Source: Burkholderiaceae bacterium (GTDB lineage: Bacteria; Pseudomonadota; Gammaproteobacteria; Burkholderiales; Burkholderiaceae_C). Taken from it: a DNA stretch of 55,672 nt. Below the pieces are notes generated by a model. The model searched no databases and had not been told where the DNA came from. It saw only the letters and a program-made list of their open reading frames with translations. Positions within the stretch are counted from its first letter, which is position 1; each line of letters starts with the position of its first letter. Positions 1 to 9,119 of this stretch are shown here, in pieces. The stretch covers positions 1 to 55,672 of the forward strand of contig JAFMFB010000014.1 in assembly GCA_017856435.1 (NCBI GenBank), in the 5' to 3' direction. Made by a program: the position numbers and the translations under genes.

Positions 1-1461
1 ATCTGGCATGGCGAAATCCCCAACCAGACCGCTGACAAGCGGATTTACTGGGTCGAAACCACCATCGTCCCGCTGAAGGATGACGAAGGTGAAATCGAGC
101 GCTATATCGCCATCGGTGCCGATATTTCAGAGCACAAGGATACTCTGGCCCAGCTTGATGATTACCGCCAGCACCTGGAGGAACTGGTCGGGCAACACCG
201 CAAATCCCAGGCGCAATTGGTTGAGGCTCACAAGCGAGAGGTGGACGTGGGCCACATGATCCAGAAATCGCTTCTGTTCGGTGATCCACCAGCCCCCACC
301 AGTGCACTAGCGATTTCTGCCTACTCCGAACCTTCCAAGGGAATTGACGGGGACTTCTTCGAATTTTTCAAATTTTCCAGAGACATTATTGATATCTCCA
401 TTGGCGATGTGATGGGTAAGGGCGTGGTGGCGGCGTTGGTGGGCGCCGGGGTCAAGCAGGAGCTTAACTTCTCACTAGCCCACCTGACCAACGCGAATCC
501 AGGACACGAAATTCCTAATCCGGCAGATCTGGTCAACGAGCTGCACAGCCGGGTTACCAACAAACTGCAGCGCGTTGAAAGCTTCATCACCCTGCTCTAC
601 TTGCGGATCGACCTGGGACGCCGGACGATCACCTATGTCAACGCCGGGCATACACAGAGCCTGTTGATTCAGGCCAATGGATACAAGTGGTTGCAAGGAA
701 AAGACAACCTGCCTCTGGGCGTGATTGAAAATGAGCACTATCACCAAACCCAGCGCTCCTTTGTTTCAGGCGATCTGCTGTTTCTCTACTCTGACGGATT
801 CTCCGAAGCTCGTAACCGTCAAGGCGAAGAATTCGGCACCGAAAAAATAGCCACCTGGATTGATGTCCTGCACAAGCAGCATGTTCCCCCGCCCATCATG
901 GTTCAATCCTTGCGACACCTGGTCAGGTCGCATGAACTCAATGAGGACCCGGCGGACGACAGAACCTGTATCGCCATCCGACTTGGACCGGCCAGAAACT
1001 CGGTTCTGACCTCATACTCCACCGAAATGCCCTGGCGACTCGATGGGCTGGATGACATGCGCCAGTTTGTCAGACGGCATGCCGTGAATGCGGGGATGGA
1101 TGAGGAAAAGAGCTATCGCACCACCCTGGTGGCATTTGAAACCGCCTCCAACATCATCCGTCATGCTCCAAACATTCTTCCGGATGCAACCCTGCATCTG
1201 TCCCTGGAACTCTATCAGGATGATTTTTTCCTGATATTCAATTATCTGGGTGAAGACTTCGATCCTGATGTGATGAACAATGAAGCCCCTCCCGACTTCA
1301 GCGGCTCCACACAAGGCGGATTTGGCTTGTTCATCGTGCGCAAATACACTGATGAAGTCAGTTACTCCAACCCCGCAGAGGGTATCTGCCGTATCGAGAT
1401 CGGTATTAAGCTGAACAAGCCCAGCCCATACGAGTCTGCCGAGGACTGCCAGGATGCCTGA
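1..1461 (+). CDS. PAS / SpoIIE-type PP2C phosphatase / HATPase protein (5' end outside window)
   Basis: The reading frame is open from base 1, so the gene begins upstream; 486 residues are visible. The first ~45 residues look like the end of a PAS/PAC module ([11 protein letters not shown], then [12 protein letters not shown]), followed by a charged, coiled-coil-like linker. A SpoIIE/RsbU-type phosphatase domain spans about 250-1000, with acidic metal-site motifs [22 protein letters not shown] and DDRT. The C-terminus (about 1030-1420) is a GHKL ATPase of the RsbW anti-sigma type: N-box [11 protein letters not shown] and G-box [11 protein letters not shown]. In known Rsb-type systems the phosphatase reactivates a STAS-domain antagonist and the kinase inactivates it; here both are fused, so the protein may set the state of one partner in both directions. 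No STAS or sigma gene is visible. The stop overlaps the next gene's start by 8 nt, so the two are probably co-translated. Confidence 0.88.
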   Translation: MWHGEIPNQTADKRIYWVETTIVPLKDDEGEIERYIAIGADISEHKDTLAQLDDYRQHLEELVGQHRKSQAQLVEAHKREVDVGHMIQKSLLFGDPPAPTSALAISAYSEPSKGIDGDFFEFFKFSRDIIDISIGDVMGKGVVAALVGAGVKQELNFSLAHLTNANPGHEIPNPADLVNELHSRVTNKLQRVESFITLLYLRIDLGRRTITYVNAGHTQSLLIQANGYKWLQGKDNLPLGVIENEHYHQTQRSFVSGDLLFLYSDGFSEARNRQGEEFGTEKIATWIDVLHKQHVPPPIMVQSLRHLVRSHELNEDPADDRTCIAIRLGPARNSVLTSYSTEMPWRLDGLDDMRQFVRRHAVNAGMDEEKSYRTTLVAFETASNIIRHAPNILPDATLHLSLELYQDDFFLIFNYLGEDFDPDVMNNEAPPDFSGSTQGGFGLFIVRKYTDEVSYSNPAEGICRIEIGIKLNKPSPYESAEDCQDA

Positions 1462-3727
1462 TAAAAATTCAGAACAGACCGCGCCGGATCAGGCGCACCA
1501 CCCGTCCCAGGTCTATTTTGAATACGGCCTCAACGGGATTCTGGAAACAGACGGCGAGGCCCAGATTATTCGTGCCAACCCGGCAGCTGCCAGCATCACC
1601 GGCCGGGATATCAAGCATTTGCGAACCTTCTCCCTGTTTGATCTGTTGACCGATGACAACAAGCCTGCTGCGCGCCGCTACATGGCCTTGTTGAAGGAGC
1701 AAGGCATCAACCAGACCGAGTTTCAAATGAAGCTGCCTAACGGCAAGCAAGTCGTGATCGACATCGCCTCGATCCAGGCCGATGAAGAGCTTTTCATCCA
1801 TGTCTTTGACGATGTCACCCGCGAGCGCGAAGCGGTGGCTGCCATGGTGCAGGCGCGCCAGGCCGCAGAAACGGCTAGTCGTGCCAAGGACAATTTTCTC
1901 GCCAACATCAGCCATGAAATCCGAACCCCGCTCAACGGCATCCTCGGCCTGAGCCAGCTCGCTCTGATGACGGATCTGGATGCCCAGCAACGCGACTACC
2001 TGAAAAAAATCTCGGCATCAGGCAACACCCTGCTCAAAATCATCAATGACCTGCTTGACTACGCAAAGCTTGAGGCAGGTCGTGTGGAATTCGAAAGCAC
2101 CACCTTCTCCCTGGATGATTTGCTCGACGAGCTGGCATCCAACTGTGTTCAGTCACTGGCTGACAAATCGCTGGAAATTGTCTTCAACTTTCCAGCCAGC
2201 CTGCCGCGCCACCTGATAGGCGATCGGTTGCGACTGGGTCAGTGCCTGAGCAATCTGCTGAGTAATGCCATCAAGTTCACCTCATCTGGCAAGGTGGTCC
2301 TCGACATTTCCCAGGGCGAGCAGATCTTGGGGCAGAACTGGCTGGTTTTTTCGGTGCTGGACACCGGCATCGGGATTTCGCCTGAAGATCAGGCCCGCCT
2401 GTTTCAGCCCTTCACCCAGGCCGATGCCAGCATTACCCGCCGCTTTGGCGGAACCGGACTGGGGCTGGTGATCGTGCGCGATCTGGCTCGCGGCATGGGG
2501 GGTGATCTGCTGATGGAAAGCCAGCCTGGGCAAGGGAGTCGCTTCACCCTGCGACTTCCCTTTGACGCCACGGGCGTTCAATCGCCCTTGACTGCGCCGC
2601 AGGGCAAGGCCTGTCTGCTGCTGCAATTGCCCGACAGTCGTGCGGCAGCCCGTGAAACACTGCGCGCCCAGGGTTGGGACATTGCGCCGGTCGATATGGA
2701 CAAGCTGGACGAAGATTTGATGATCCAGGCCGCCCGCTCTAGCGATCTTGTGCTGTTGGACCTGTTGGAGGCGCCCCCAGCACTGGAGCACATGCGCCGC
2801 AGGCTCTCCAGAGAACCGGATGCCTCGGTTCTGGTGCTGAGTTACGCCAACCTGCCCCCGAAAGACCGGCAATCCTGGGAAGATCGTCCTCACACGGCAG
2901 TCGTCAATGCGCCCCTGACCGCCAAGGTTTTCAAGCAGGCCCTCAACAGACTGTCCCTGTTTTCATCGATCAGGCCTGATAGCGCCACTGCAGCAGACAT
3001 TCCCACAGAATTCCAAGACAGCCATATCCTGGTGGCTGAAGACAATCCCGTCAATCAGATTGTCATTGTGGAGATGCTTGAACTGGCTGGCATCAAGACC
3101 ACCCTGGCGCACAATGGCCAGGAGGTGCTGGACTTCATGGCAGCAGGCGAGTGTCCGCCCGACCTGGTCCTGATGGATGTCCAGATGCCGGTGCTGGATG
3201 GCTACAGCGCCACACGCCATCTCAGGCAAAAAGGACATGCCCTGCCCATCATTGGAGTGACCGCGGGGATCAGCAAGACTGAGCAGCACGCCTGCCTGGC
3301 CGCCGGCATGACTGACTTTCTGCCCAAGCCGATTGATATGGATGACTTGTGGGGGTGCCTGACCCGCTGGGTGCGCCCACGCAACCAGTCCGCCGCCAAC
3401 GCAAACGCACGGATCACCGCCGAAGAACGCTTCCTGCACAACTTTGATGCCCTGCTCAAGGCACGCCAGGCCTTTGTGCGCGCCTATGCCAGCGAAGCGC
3501 AACAACTCCGTATGTTGCGCCGCGCCGGTGACCTCTCCACCCTGCAACGGCGCCTGCACTCTCTGCGCGGCTCGGCTGCGACGATCGGGGCGGATGACAT
3601 TGCCGATATAGCCCGTGAGCTTGAAAACTCCCTGCCAGCTGCCAGCCCACACCCAGTGGTTGAGTCGCTGCTGAATCAGCTCGAACAGGCACTCTCGGCT
3701 TTCTCGGCACAGCAATCCACCTTCTGA
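1454..3727 (+). CDS. Hybrid sensor histidine kinase (PAS-HisKA-HATPase-pseudo-REC-REC-HPt)
   Basis: 757 residues, predicted soluble (no membrane segment seen). A PAS domain lies at about 22-125. The HisKA phosphoacceptor is H154 in [12 protein letters not shown]. The HATPase has N-box [18 protein letters not shown] and [11 protein letters not shown] stretch at about 375-500 looks like a degenerate receiver. A clear receiver follows (about 518-640; acidic pair in VAEDN, phosphoacceptor D575 in LMDVQMP, lysine in FLPKPID). The C-terminus carries an HPt domain with H702 in LHSLRGSAA. This is the layout of a complete internal phosphorelay (H to D to H), as in BarA- or ArcB-type kinases. It starts inside the phosphatase gene (8-nt overlap), so the two probably share an input or an output. 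No dedicated DNA-binding regulator is adjacent. Confidence 0.9.
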   Translation: MPDKNSEQTAPDQAHHPSQVYFEYGLNGILETDGEAQIIRANPAAASITGRDIKHLRTFSLFDLLTDDNKPAARRYMALLKEQGINQTEFQMKLPNGKQVVIDIASIQADEELFIHVFDDVTREREAVAAMVQARQAAETASRAKDNFLANISHEIRTPLNGILGLSQLALMTDLDAQQRDYLKKISASGNTLLKIINDLLDYAKLEAGRVEFESTTFSLDDLLDELASNCVQSLADKSLEIVFNFPASLPRHLIGDRLRLGQCLSNLLSNAIKFTSSGKVVLDISQGEQILGQNWLVFSVLDTGIGISPEDQARLFQPFTQADASITRRFGGTGLGLVIVRDLARGMGGDLLMESQPGQGSRFTLRLPFDATGVQSPLTAPQGKACLLLQLPDSRAAARETLRAQGWDIAPVDMDKLDEDLMIQAARSSDLVLLDLLEAPPALEHMRRRLSREPDASVLVLSYANLPPKDRQSWEDRPHTAVVNAPLTAKVFKQALNRLSLFSSIRPDSATAADIPTEFQDSHILVAEDNPVNQIVIVEMLELAGIKTTLAHNGQEVLDFMAAGECPPDLVLMDVQMPVLDGYSATRHLRQKGHALPIIGVTAGISKTEQHACLAAGMTDFLPKPIDMDDLWGCLTRWVRPRNQSAANANARITAEERFLHNFDALLKARQAFVRAYASEAQQLRMLRRAGDLSTLQRRLHSLRGSAATIGADDIADIARELENSLPAASPHPVVESLLNQLEQALSAFSAQQSTF

Positions 3728-3774
3728 ACTGTTTAGTAATTTTTCACAGTCTGGTCACATCTTAGGGCCTGCGC

Positions 3775-3793
3775 TTGGGTTAAATCAACCCAA
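3775..3793. repeat. Inverted repeat upstream of the nucleotidyltransferase gene
   Basis: TTGGGTT at 3775-3781 and AACCCAA at 3787-3793 are perfect inverted repeats around a 5-nt loop, ending 20 nt before the ATG at 3814. No T-run follows, so it is not a convincing terminator. The inner part (TTGGG-TTAA-ATCAA) matches 8 of 10 fixed positions of an FNR box (TTGAT-N4-ATCAA), so an operator is possible. Function unknown. Confidence 0.35.
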
Positions 3794-3813
3794 TCCCCCA
3801 TAAGGACCTAACC

Positions 3814-4980
3814 ATGAAAGCTCTGATACTTGCTGCAGGTCGTGGCACCCGGGTACGCCCCCTCACCGACACCTTGCCCAAGCCGATGATCCCGATCATC
3901 AACAAACCAGTGATGGAGTTTCTGGTCGAACACCTCAAGCGGTTTGGCGTGCAGCAGATCATGGTCAACACCAGCTATCTGGCGCCTCAAATTGAAAATC
4001 ATTTTGGTGACGGCAGCCGTTTTGGCGTGCAGATGGCCTATTCCTTCGAGGGCCGCGAGCACGACGGTCAACTGCTTGACGAACCGCTCGGGTCTGCGGG
4101 TGCGATTCGCAAGATTCATGACCATTCCGGCTTCTTCGATGAAACATTTGTCGTCCTGTGTGGCGACGCCATCATCGATCTGGACCTCAATGAGATGCTG
4201 CACTTTCATCGCAAGAAAAAGGCCCTGGCCACATTGGCCCTGCGAGAAGTCCCGCAAGAGGAGGTCAGCAACTACGGCGTGGTGGTTCAGGACGAAGCAG
4301 GTCGGGTCACGGAATTTCAGGAAAAACCGGCTCGTCACGAGGCACGCAGTCGCATGATCAATACCGGCATCTATATTTTCGAGCCTGAGATTCTTCAATA
4401 CATTCCCGCCGCTGGCCCCTACGACATCGGCAGCCAGCTCTTCCCGCAACTGGCACGCCAAGGTGGCTTGTATGCCTGCTTGCAGTCAACCCCCTGGCAA
4501 TGGCTGGACATTGGCCGGATTCCTGACTTTCATGCGGTCACCATGCAGGCGCTACGCGGTGAAATTGAACACTTTCGTCTGCCCGGCCGTGAAATTCGTC
4601 CCGGGGTGTGGGCTGGTCTGAATGTCAAGGCCGACCTTGACCACTGCCATATCGTGCCCCCGGTTTACCTGGGCGGCAGTTGCGAAATTCAACCGGGCAG
4701 CACCCTGGTCGGGCCGGTGATGGTTGGTGCGGGTGCGGTGGTGGAGTCAGGCGCGGTACTCAAGCATTCGGTGGTGATGGACTACACCCGTGTCGGTGCC
4801 CAGGCCTATTTCGATCAAAAAATTGTTGGCAGCCGCTACTGCGCTGACGCTGACGGCACGGTGCTGGACGAACGGGTCACTGATACCGCCTGGCTGTTCA
4901 CCGATTCGCGAAGCCGCATCGATGAGCGCAATCCCGATCAGCAGGACATCATTCAACTGCTGGCCCAGGCCAGTACCTGA
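3814..4980 (+). CDS. NDP-sugar pyrophosphorylase / mannose-1-phosphate guanylyltransferase-like
   Basis: 388 residues. The N-terminus MKALILAAGRGTRVRPLTD, followed by PKPMIPI, is the nucleotide-binding signature of sugar-phosphate nucleotidyltransferases. LCGDAIIDLDL carries the metal-binding Asp region and EFQEKP is the conserved sugar-site motif. From about residue 260 the chain has hexapeptide-repeat-like segments (CEIQPGSTLVGPVMVGAGAVV), a left-handed beta-helix as in GMP-mannose pyrophosphorylases and GlmU-like proteins. Expected reaction: NTP plus sugar-1-phosphate to NDP-sugar plus pyrophosphate, in the cytoplasm, for polysaccharide or glycoconjugate synthesis; the sugar cannot be read from sequence. 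An AAGGA ribosome site precedes the ATG. It follows the two signalling genes by 86 nt with an inverted repeat between. Confidence 0.88.
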   Translation: MKALILAAGRGTRVRPLTDTLPKPMIPIINKPVMEFLVEHLKRFGVQQIMVNTSYLAPQIENHFGDGSRFGVQMAYSFEGREHDGQLLDEPLGSAGAIRKIHDHSGFFDETFVVLCGDAIIDLDLNEMLHFHRKKKALATLALREVPQEEVSNYGVVVQDEAGRVTEFQEKPARHEARSRMINTGIYIFEPEILQYIPAAGPYDIGSQLFPQLARQGGLYACLQSTPWQWLDIGRIPDFHAVTMQALRGEIEHFRLPGREIRPGVWAGLNVKADLDHCHIVPPVYLGGSCEIQPGSTLVGPVMVGAGAVVESGAVLKHSVVMDYTRVGAQAYFDQKIVGSRYCADADGTVLDERVTDTAWLFTDSRSRIDERNPDQQDIIQLLAQAST

Positions 4981-5249
4981 TCTCCTCAAAAAATGCACCT
5001 CTTGGCAGCTGGTCGGACAAGGTTCATTGGCAGACATCCCCAAAACATGGGCCCTGCATCAGCCCATGTCATCGACATATCAGGATGGCGTGGTCGCGCT
5101 GAGGGTTGCATATACCAAGTATCCAACTAGGTTAATGGTATGAACAATTTTTCATTTCATATAAAGTTAACCATTGGGACACAGTTCCCGGCCGGACTGA
5201 CTTAGCCTAATTAGAACAGCAACTCAAATTTCATCAGAAGGGGGAAATT
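4981..5249 (+). promoter_or_regulatory. fnr upstream region
   Basis: 269 bases with no gene. The first ~120 are GC-rich and unremarkable. From 5110 an AT-rich tract begins. GGTTAA (5130-5135) and TTAACC (5167-5172) form a wide inverted pair around it, and TATAAA occurs at 5159-5164. The tract ends in a strong GGGGGA ribosome site just before the ATG at 5250. No canonical FNR box (TTGAT-N4-ATCAA) was seen. A promoter here is inferred from composition only. Confidence 0.35.
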
Positions 5250-6053
5250 ATGCAGGCTTTATCGATTGCGGCTCCTACAATGCCCAGTAACCTGAACAGT
5301 TACAAGGGCAGCATGAGTTCAAGAGTTATCCGTATCAGTACTCCTTACGCCAAGATTTCTTGCACCAGTTGCAACCAGAAAGAAATCTGCATGCCTGCTG
5401 GACTCAGCCCGCATGAAATTGAGCGCATCGAAGACATTGTGGGTAGCCGTCGCAAGGTTCGCCGCGGCAACACCCTGTTTCGAAGCGGCGAGAAATTCAC
5501 GTCCATCTACGCCATCCGCACCGGCTTCTTCAAGACCACCGTGGCCTCAGAAGACGGGCGTGATCAGGTGACCGGTTTTCAGATGTCCGGCGAGATTCTT
5601 GGCCTCGATGGCATTGTCGATTCTCACCATACCTGTGATGCCACCGCGCTGGAAGATGCCGAGGTCTGCATCATGCCCTTTGACCGCATGGAAGAAGTTT
5701 CCAAAGATATTCCAATCTTCCAACGTCACCTTCACAAAATCATGAGCCGGGAAATTGTGCGCGAGCACGGCGTCATGCTGCTGCTGGGCAGCATGCGGGC
5801 CGAGGAGCGCCTGGCGGCCTTTTTGCTGAACCTGGTACAACGCCTTCATGCCCGCGGCTTTTCACAGCACGAGCTGAACCTACGCATGACGCGCGAGGAA
5901 ATCGGCAGCTACCTGGGTCTCAAGATGGAGACTGTAAGCCGGATTTTTTCTAGGTTTGTGGATGAACGCATCATTGAGGTCAAGCAGCGTCATGTGCGCA
6001 TCCTCAATCCCGAAGCCCTGAACCATCTGGTCAATCACCCCGAGCCGCAATAA
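5250..6053 (+). CDS. fnr: FNR-type oxygen-responsive transcription regulator (Crp/Fnr family)
   Basis: 267 residues. Cysteines C38, C41 and C47 (CTSCNQKEIC) plus C140 (AEVCIMPF) match the four ligands of the oxygen-labile [4Fe-4S] cluster of FNR. A cyclic-nucleotide-like beta-roll follows (about 70-180), then a dimerisation helix and a winged HTH at about 205-240. The recognition helix carries ETVSRIFSRF, whose E-V-S-R pattern is that of FNR proteins reading TTGAT half-sites. Expected role: switching anaerobic respiration genes on and aerobic ones off when oxygen drops. The ATG at 5250 is chosen for its GGGGGA ribosome site; it gives about 18 residues more than E. coli FNR before the first cysteine, and ATG 5280 is an alternative. 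Transcribed alone. Confidence 0.93.
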   Translation: MQALSIAAPTMPSNLNSYKGSMSSRVIRISTPYAKISCTSCNQKEICMPAGLSPHEIERIEDIVGSRRKVRRGNTLFRSGEKFTSIYAIRTGFFKTTVASEDGRDQVTGFQMSGEILGLDGIVDSHHTCDATALEDAEVCIMPFDRMEEVSKDIPIFQRHLHKIMSREIVREHGVMLLLGSMRAEERLAAFLLNLVQRLHARGFSQHELNLRMTREEIGSYLGLKMETVSRIFSRFVDERIIEVKQRHVRILNPEALNHLVNHPEPQ

Positions 6054-6095
6054 ACCGCCCTGGACAGCGCGGCTGACAAGCTGTCGATCAAGATT

Positions 6096-6116
6096 GGTGC
6101 CCACTGGCCGGGCACC
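6096..6116. terminator. Hairpin between convergent fnr and hybrid kinase genes
   Basis: GGTGCCC (6096-6102) and GGGCACC (6110-6116) pair perfectly around a 7-nt loop in the 246-nt gap between two convergent genes. Its place fits a shared transcription end, but no T-run follows on either strand, so it may be only a 3' stabilising stem. The rest of the gap shows nothing I can name. Confidence 0.4.
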
Positions 6117-6299
6117 AGTTCAGACTCTTCCCCACCCCCTTAACCAGAGCTGGAACTCTGTAGAGCACAGACCAGCCAAGCTGTGAGGCCAGTCTCGGCT
6201 AGTTTGGCTTTTACGGCCACTTTGGCGGCCTACAAGTCTGCTGGTGTCTCAGCCGGCAAAGCAATTTGCCAGGCAAGCCACACGCTATGCGTTGGTGGT

Positions 6300-8180
6300 C
6301 TAAATGCGACTGATCAGCGCTCTAAGTTTGGCTGGCCGCAGGGGTTTAAGCAGCAATGTCAGCCCCGCCTGTTGCGCCCGGTTCATTAAGTCCGGATCAG
6401 TTTCTCCACTAATGAGCAAGGCGGGCACCTCGCGCTCGCAGGCCTGGCGCATACGCTGCACCGCCATCAATCCATCCTCAGGGCCCGGTAGGCGGACATC
6501 ACTGATCAGCAGGTCGGGACGCTCCGCCTGCGCCAGCCAGGCCAAGGCCTGCGCCAGATCCTTGCGCCAGATGACCTCACAGCCCCAGTCGTGCATCAGC
6601 TCGGTGCTTGCCTTGGCGACCAACTCATCATCCTCAAGCAGCAAAACCCTGAGTTCTTTCATACCGCCTGGAATTTTGGTGTCGCGGTCTGGCGCTCTGA
6701 GTTCCAGATTCGACACCGCCCTCACACAAGGCAATTCAATACTGAAGCAGCTTCCACGACCGGGCACTGACCGCACCGACAAGCGATGCCCAAGTAAGGC
6801 GGCGGTGCTTTTGACAATCCACAAACCCAGACCCAGACCCTTGGCTCGGGTTCGCTCAGGGTTGGCCACCTGAAAATACTCCGAAAATATCTCCTGTTGA
6901 TCAGCCGGTGATATGCCAATTCCGGTATCCCACACCTGAAGCCTCACACTGCTGCCCTGGGCTTGCGACCTGCAGGCCACCAGCACCCTGCCCTTGGGTG
7001 TGTAGCGAATGGCGTTGGTCATCAGGTTCACCAGCATCTGACGCAGCAGCAGGGGGTCGGTATTCACCCAGTGATTGGCAGGCCGAATGCTGAATAGCAG
7101 CCCTTTGGCTTTGGCCTCAGCCGTCAGGTGGGGCTCAAGCTCTCGCAGCAATGGGGCCAGTTCAACGGGCTGGATATGCGGCACAACCGTACCCGTCTCA
7201 AGCCGCGACAGGTCAAGCAAGGCGTCGAGCATGTCCTGCATGGCTTGAACCGACTGCTCAAGATCTTGAATGATGGCGAGGTTTAGATGGTTTTGGGGCA
7301 GCTGCTGCAGGCGTGACACAAACAGCCCCAAGGCGTGGGTAGGCTGGCGCAAATCATGGCTGGCTGCGGCAATAAAGCGCGACTTGGCAGCAGTGGCTGC
7401 TTCTGCCTCGTCTTTTTTGAGTTGCAATTCCTGCGTGGCCTGCTCAATTTTCTCTTGCAGTCGCGCCTGATTTTCCTGCAACTGCAGGGCCATGCGGTTC
7501 AGGCCCATCTGCAATTCGATCAGGGGGTCATCGATCGGTGGGCTGATCCTTGCTGACAGATCGCCCTCTCCAATGGCTTGCACCATTGTGGAGATGCGCT
7601 GCACTGGCTGAACAATCTGACGGCTTAGCCGCAGGGCCAACAAGATGCCCAGGGCTAACCCACCTAAGGCAGTAGCCGATCCAATCAAGAGGATACCCCT
7701 GGATTGCCTGATTAGGGATTCACGTGAGAACTGCATGACCACCTTGCCCAAAGCCGGTGGAACGCTCTTTGGGGTTTTGATCTCGGTGTTGGATGGGTCC
7801 AATTCCACCTCAGAAGGAATCACCTCAGCGCTCAGCAACTCCACGCTGCCGGCCTGCAAGACCCGCCTGCGAGAATCTTCGTTTGCTTCCCGGACCACGA
7901 CATCGCCGTTTGCGTCAACAATCTGCAAGGCCACTACCCCAGGTTGTCGCAAATATCTCTTCAGCACCTGGCGCAATTCCTCAAAGTTGCCAGAAAACAA
8001 TCCATATTCACTCCTAGCAGCAACCTCTTGGACCAGCTGACTCTCATATTGCACCTGGGCCTGTGTGGCATCGTTGAGTTGCTTGCTAACAAACACGGTC
8101 GACAAAATAACCGCCAGCAGCAGGACAGGAAGCAGCGCCACCAGCAGCACTCGTCGTTGATACACCGTCAACTTGTTCAA
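6300..8180 (-). CDS. Membrane hybrid histidine kinase (periplasmic sensor-HAMP-HisKA-HATPase-REC)
   Basis: 626 residues. Membrane segments at about 11-31 and 163-184 enclose a ~130-residue periplasmic sensor region. A HAMP-like linker (about 185-240) and a coiled coil follow. The phosphoacceptor is H275 in AAASHDLRQPTHAL, the H-box subtype common in hybrid kinases. The HATPase has N385/N389 (NLMTNA), DTGIGIS and GLGLGLWIVK. The C-terminal receiver (about 508-626) has LEDDE, phosphoacceptor D561 (LISDVRLPG) and the KP lysine near the end. No HPt or output domain is present, so phosphate should pass to a separate protein not in this window. Its ATG overlaps the stop of the binding-protein gene (8177-8180), arguing for coupled translation and joint function with that protein and the TonB receptor upstream. 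Confidence 0.9.
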   Translation of the reverse strand: MNKLTVYQRRVLLVALLPVLLLAVILSTVFVSKQLNDATQAQVQYESQLVQEVAARSEYGLFSGNFEELRQVLKRYLRQPGVVALQIVDANGDVVVREANEDSRRRVLQAGSVELLSAEVIPSEVELDPSNTEIKTPKSVPPALGKVVMQFSRESLIRQSRGILLIGSATALGGLALGILLALRLSRQIVQPVQRISTMVQAIGEGDLSARISPPIDDPLIELQMGLNRMALQLQENQARLQEKIEQATQELQLKKDEAEAATAAKSRFIAAASHDLRQPTHALGLFVSRLQQLPQNHLNLAIIQDLEQSVQAMQDMLDALLDLSRLETGTVVPHIQPVELAPLLRELEPHLTAEAKAKGLLFSIRPANHWVNTDPLLLRQMLVNLMTNAIRYTPKGRVLVACRSQAQGSSVRLQVWDTGIGISPADQQEIFSEYFQVANPERTRAKGLGLGLWIVKSTAALLGHRLSVRSVPGRGSCFSIELPCVRAVSNLELRAPDRDTKIPGGMKELRVLLLEDDELVAKASTELMHDWGCEVIWRKDLAQALAWLAQAERPDLLISDVRLPGPEDGLMAVQRMRQACEREVPALLISGETDPDLMNRAQQAGLTLLLKPLRPAKLRALISRI

Positions 8181-9115
8181 GGCTGCGCCCCCCAGGGTCT
8201 CAGCTGGTTCGTAAGCTCGACGACATTCAGCTTGAATTCCAGATGCTGCGCCACTAGCTCATTGACCACCACAGAAAAGGCATCCGGTACTTGTGGTGCC
8301 GCCAGGCGCCCACCATTGACAAGGGCAGCCCAGGCCATTCTGGCGGCTGCCTGCCCAACCTGCTCGGGGGTGACATCCAGGCCAATGACGGCACCCGCGC
8401 GAACCATTGAGGCTGAATACCCGATCACCGGCACCCTGGCACGAAACGCTGACAAGAAAATCGTCTGAACCGACCGGTTGTTGTAAATGGTCGGATCCAA
8501 AAAAGTCAACAAGGCATCCGACTGACTAAAGACCTCCCTGAGCGCGCTGTACAAGGGCAGGTCTGGCGCCAGTTCGACCACGGCAAGCTGCAAATTTGCA
8601 GCTTTCGCCAACTGACGCAGTCGCGGCATCAAGGAGCGGGATTCAGCAGACACCAACACCCCGATTCGATTGGCCTGCGGCAAGGCCTTCTTGATCAAGG
8701 CAAAATAAGAATCAAACAAGGGATGGGCGAAAACCGCCGAAAATTTGGCCGAGGGACGAATACCTCGGTCTTCCATCAACGCCTCAAAGGACCGGCGCAC
8801 CAGCATGGCGCATAACTGGGGTACTTCTGGCCAGCGCCCGGCCAGGGCCCGGGCCGCTTCCGCCCCCAATGTGATTACCAGGTCGGGTCGATCTGAAGGG
8901 TCAGTACCTACCTCGGCCAGACTCACCCACTTGATAGCAACCTGCTGACCACCCAGTGCCTCTAGCCGGCTTTGCAGTGACCGCGCGGCCTGTTGATAAA
9001 TCGGCAACTGGCTGCTGCTCACCACCCATACCGTGTACGCGGCCTTCTGCCCCCAGGCAGGTGCCCAGCACAATACTTGGGATAGAAGCAAGACGCGGCG
9101 CCGCAGCATGATCAT
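8177..9115 (-). CDS. Orphan ABC-type periplasmic substrate-binding protein (ABC_sub_bind-like)
   Basis: 312 residues from the ATG at 9115, which lies 4 nt after the TonB-receptor stop; a longer frame to 9202 would overlap that gene and lacks a signal sequence. The N-terminus (MIMLRRRVLLLSQVLCWAP) is a signal peptide ending near AWGQ. The fold reads as a two-lobed periplasmic binding protein: DLVITLGAEAARAL, NRIGVLVSAESRSLM, and VPVIGYSASMVRAGAVIGLDV are typical of the TrpX-like ABC_sub_bind family. No permease or ATPase is next to it. Placed between an outer-membrane receptor and a periplasm-facing sensor kinase, it more likely presents a ligand to the kinase than feeds a transporter. The ligand is unknown. 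Confidence 0.82.
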   Translation of the reverse strand: MIMLRRRVLLLSQVLCWAPAWGQKAAYTVWVVSSSQLPIYQQAARSLQSRLEALGGQQVAIKWVSLAEVGTDPSDRPDLVITLGAEAARALAGRWPEVPQLCAMLVRRSFEALMEDRGIRPSAKFSAVFAHPLFDSYFALIKKALPQANRIGVLVSAESRSLMPRLRQLAKAANLQLAVVELAPDLPLYSALREVFSQSDALLTFLDPTIYNNRSVQTIFLSAFRARVPVIGYSASMVRAGAVIGLDVTPEQVGQAAARMAWAALVNGGRLAAPQVPDAFSVVVNELVAQHLEFKLNVVELTNQLRPWGAQP

Positions 9116-9119
9116 GCGT

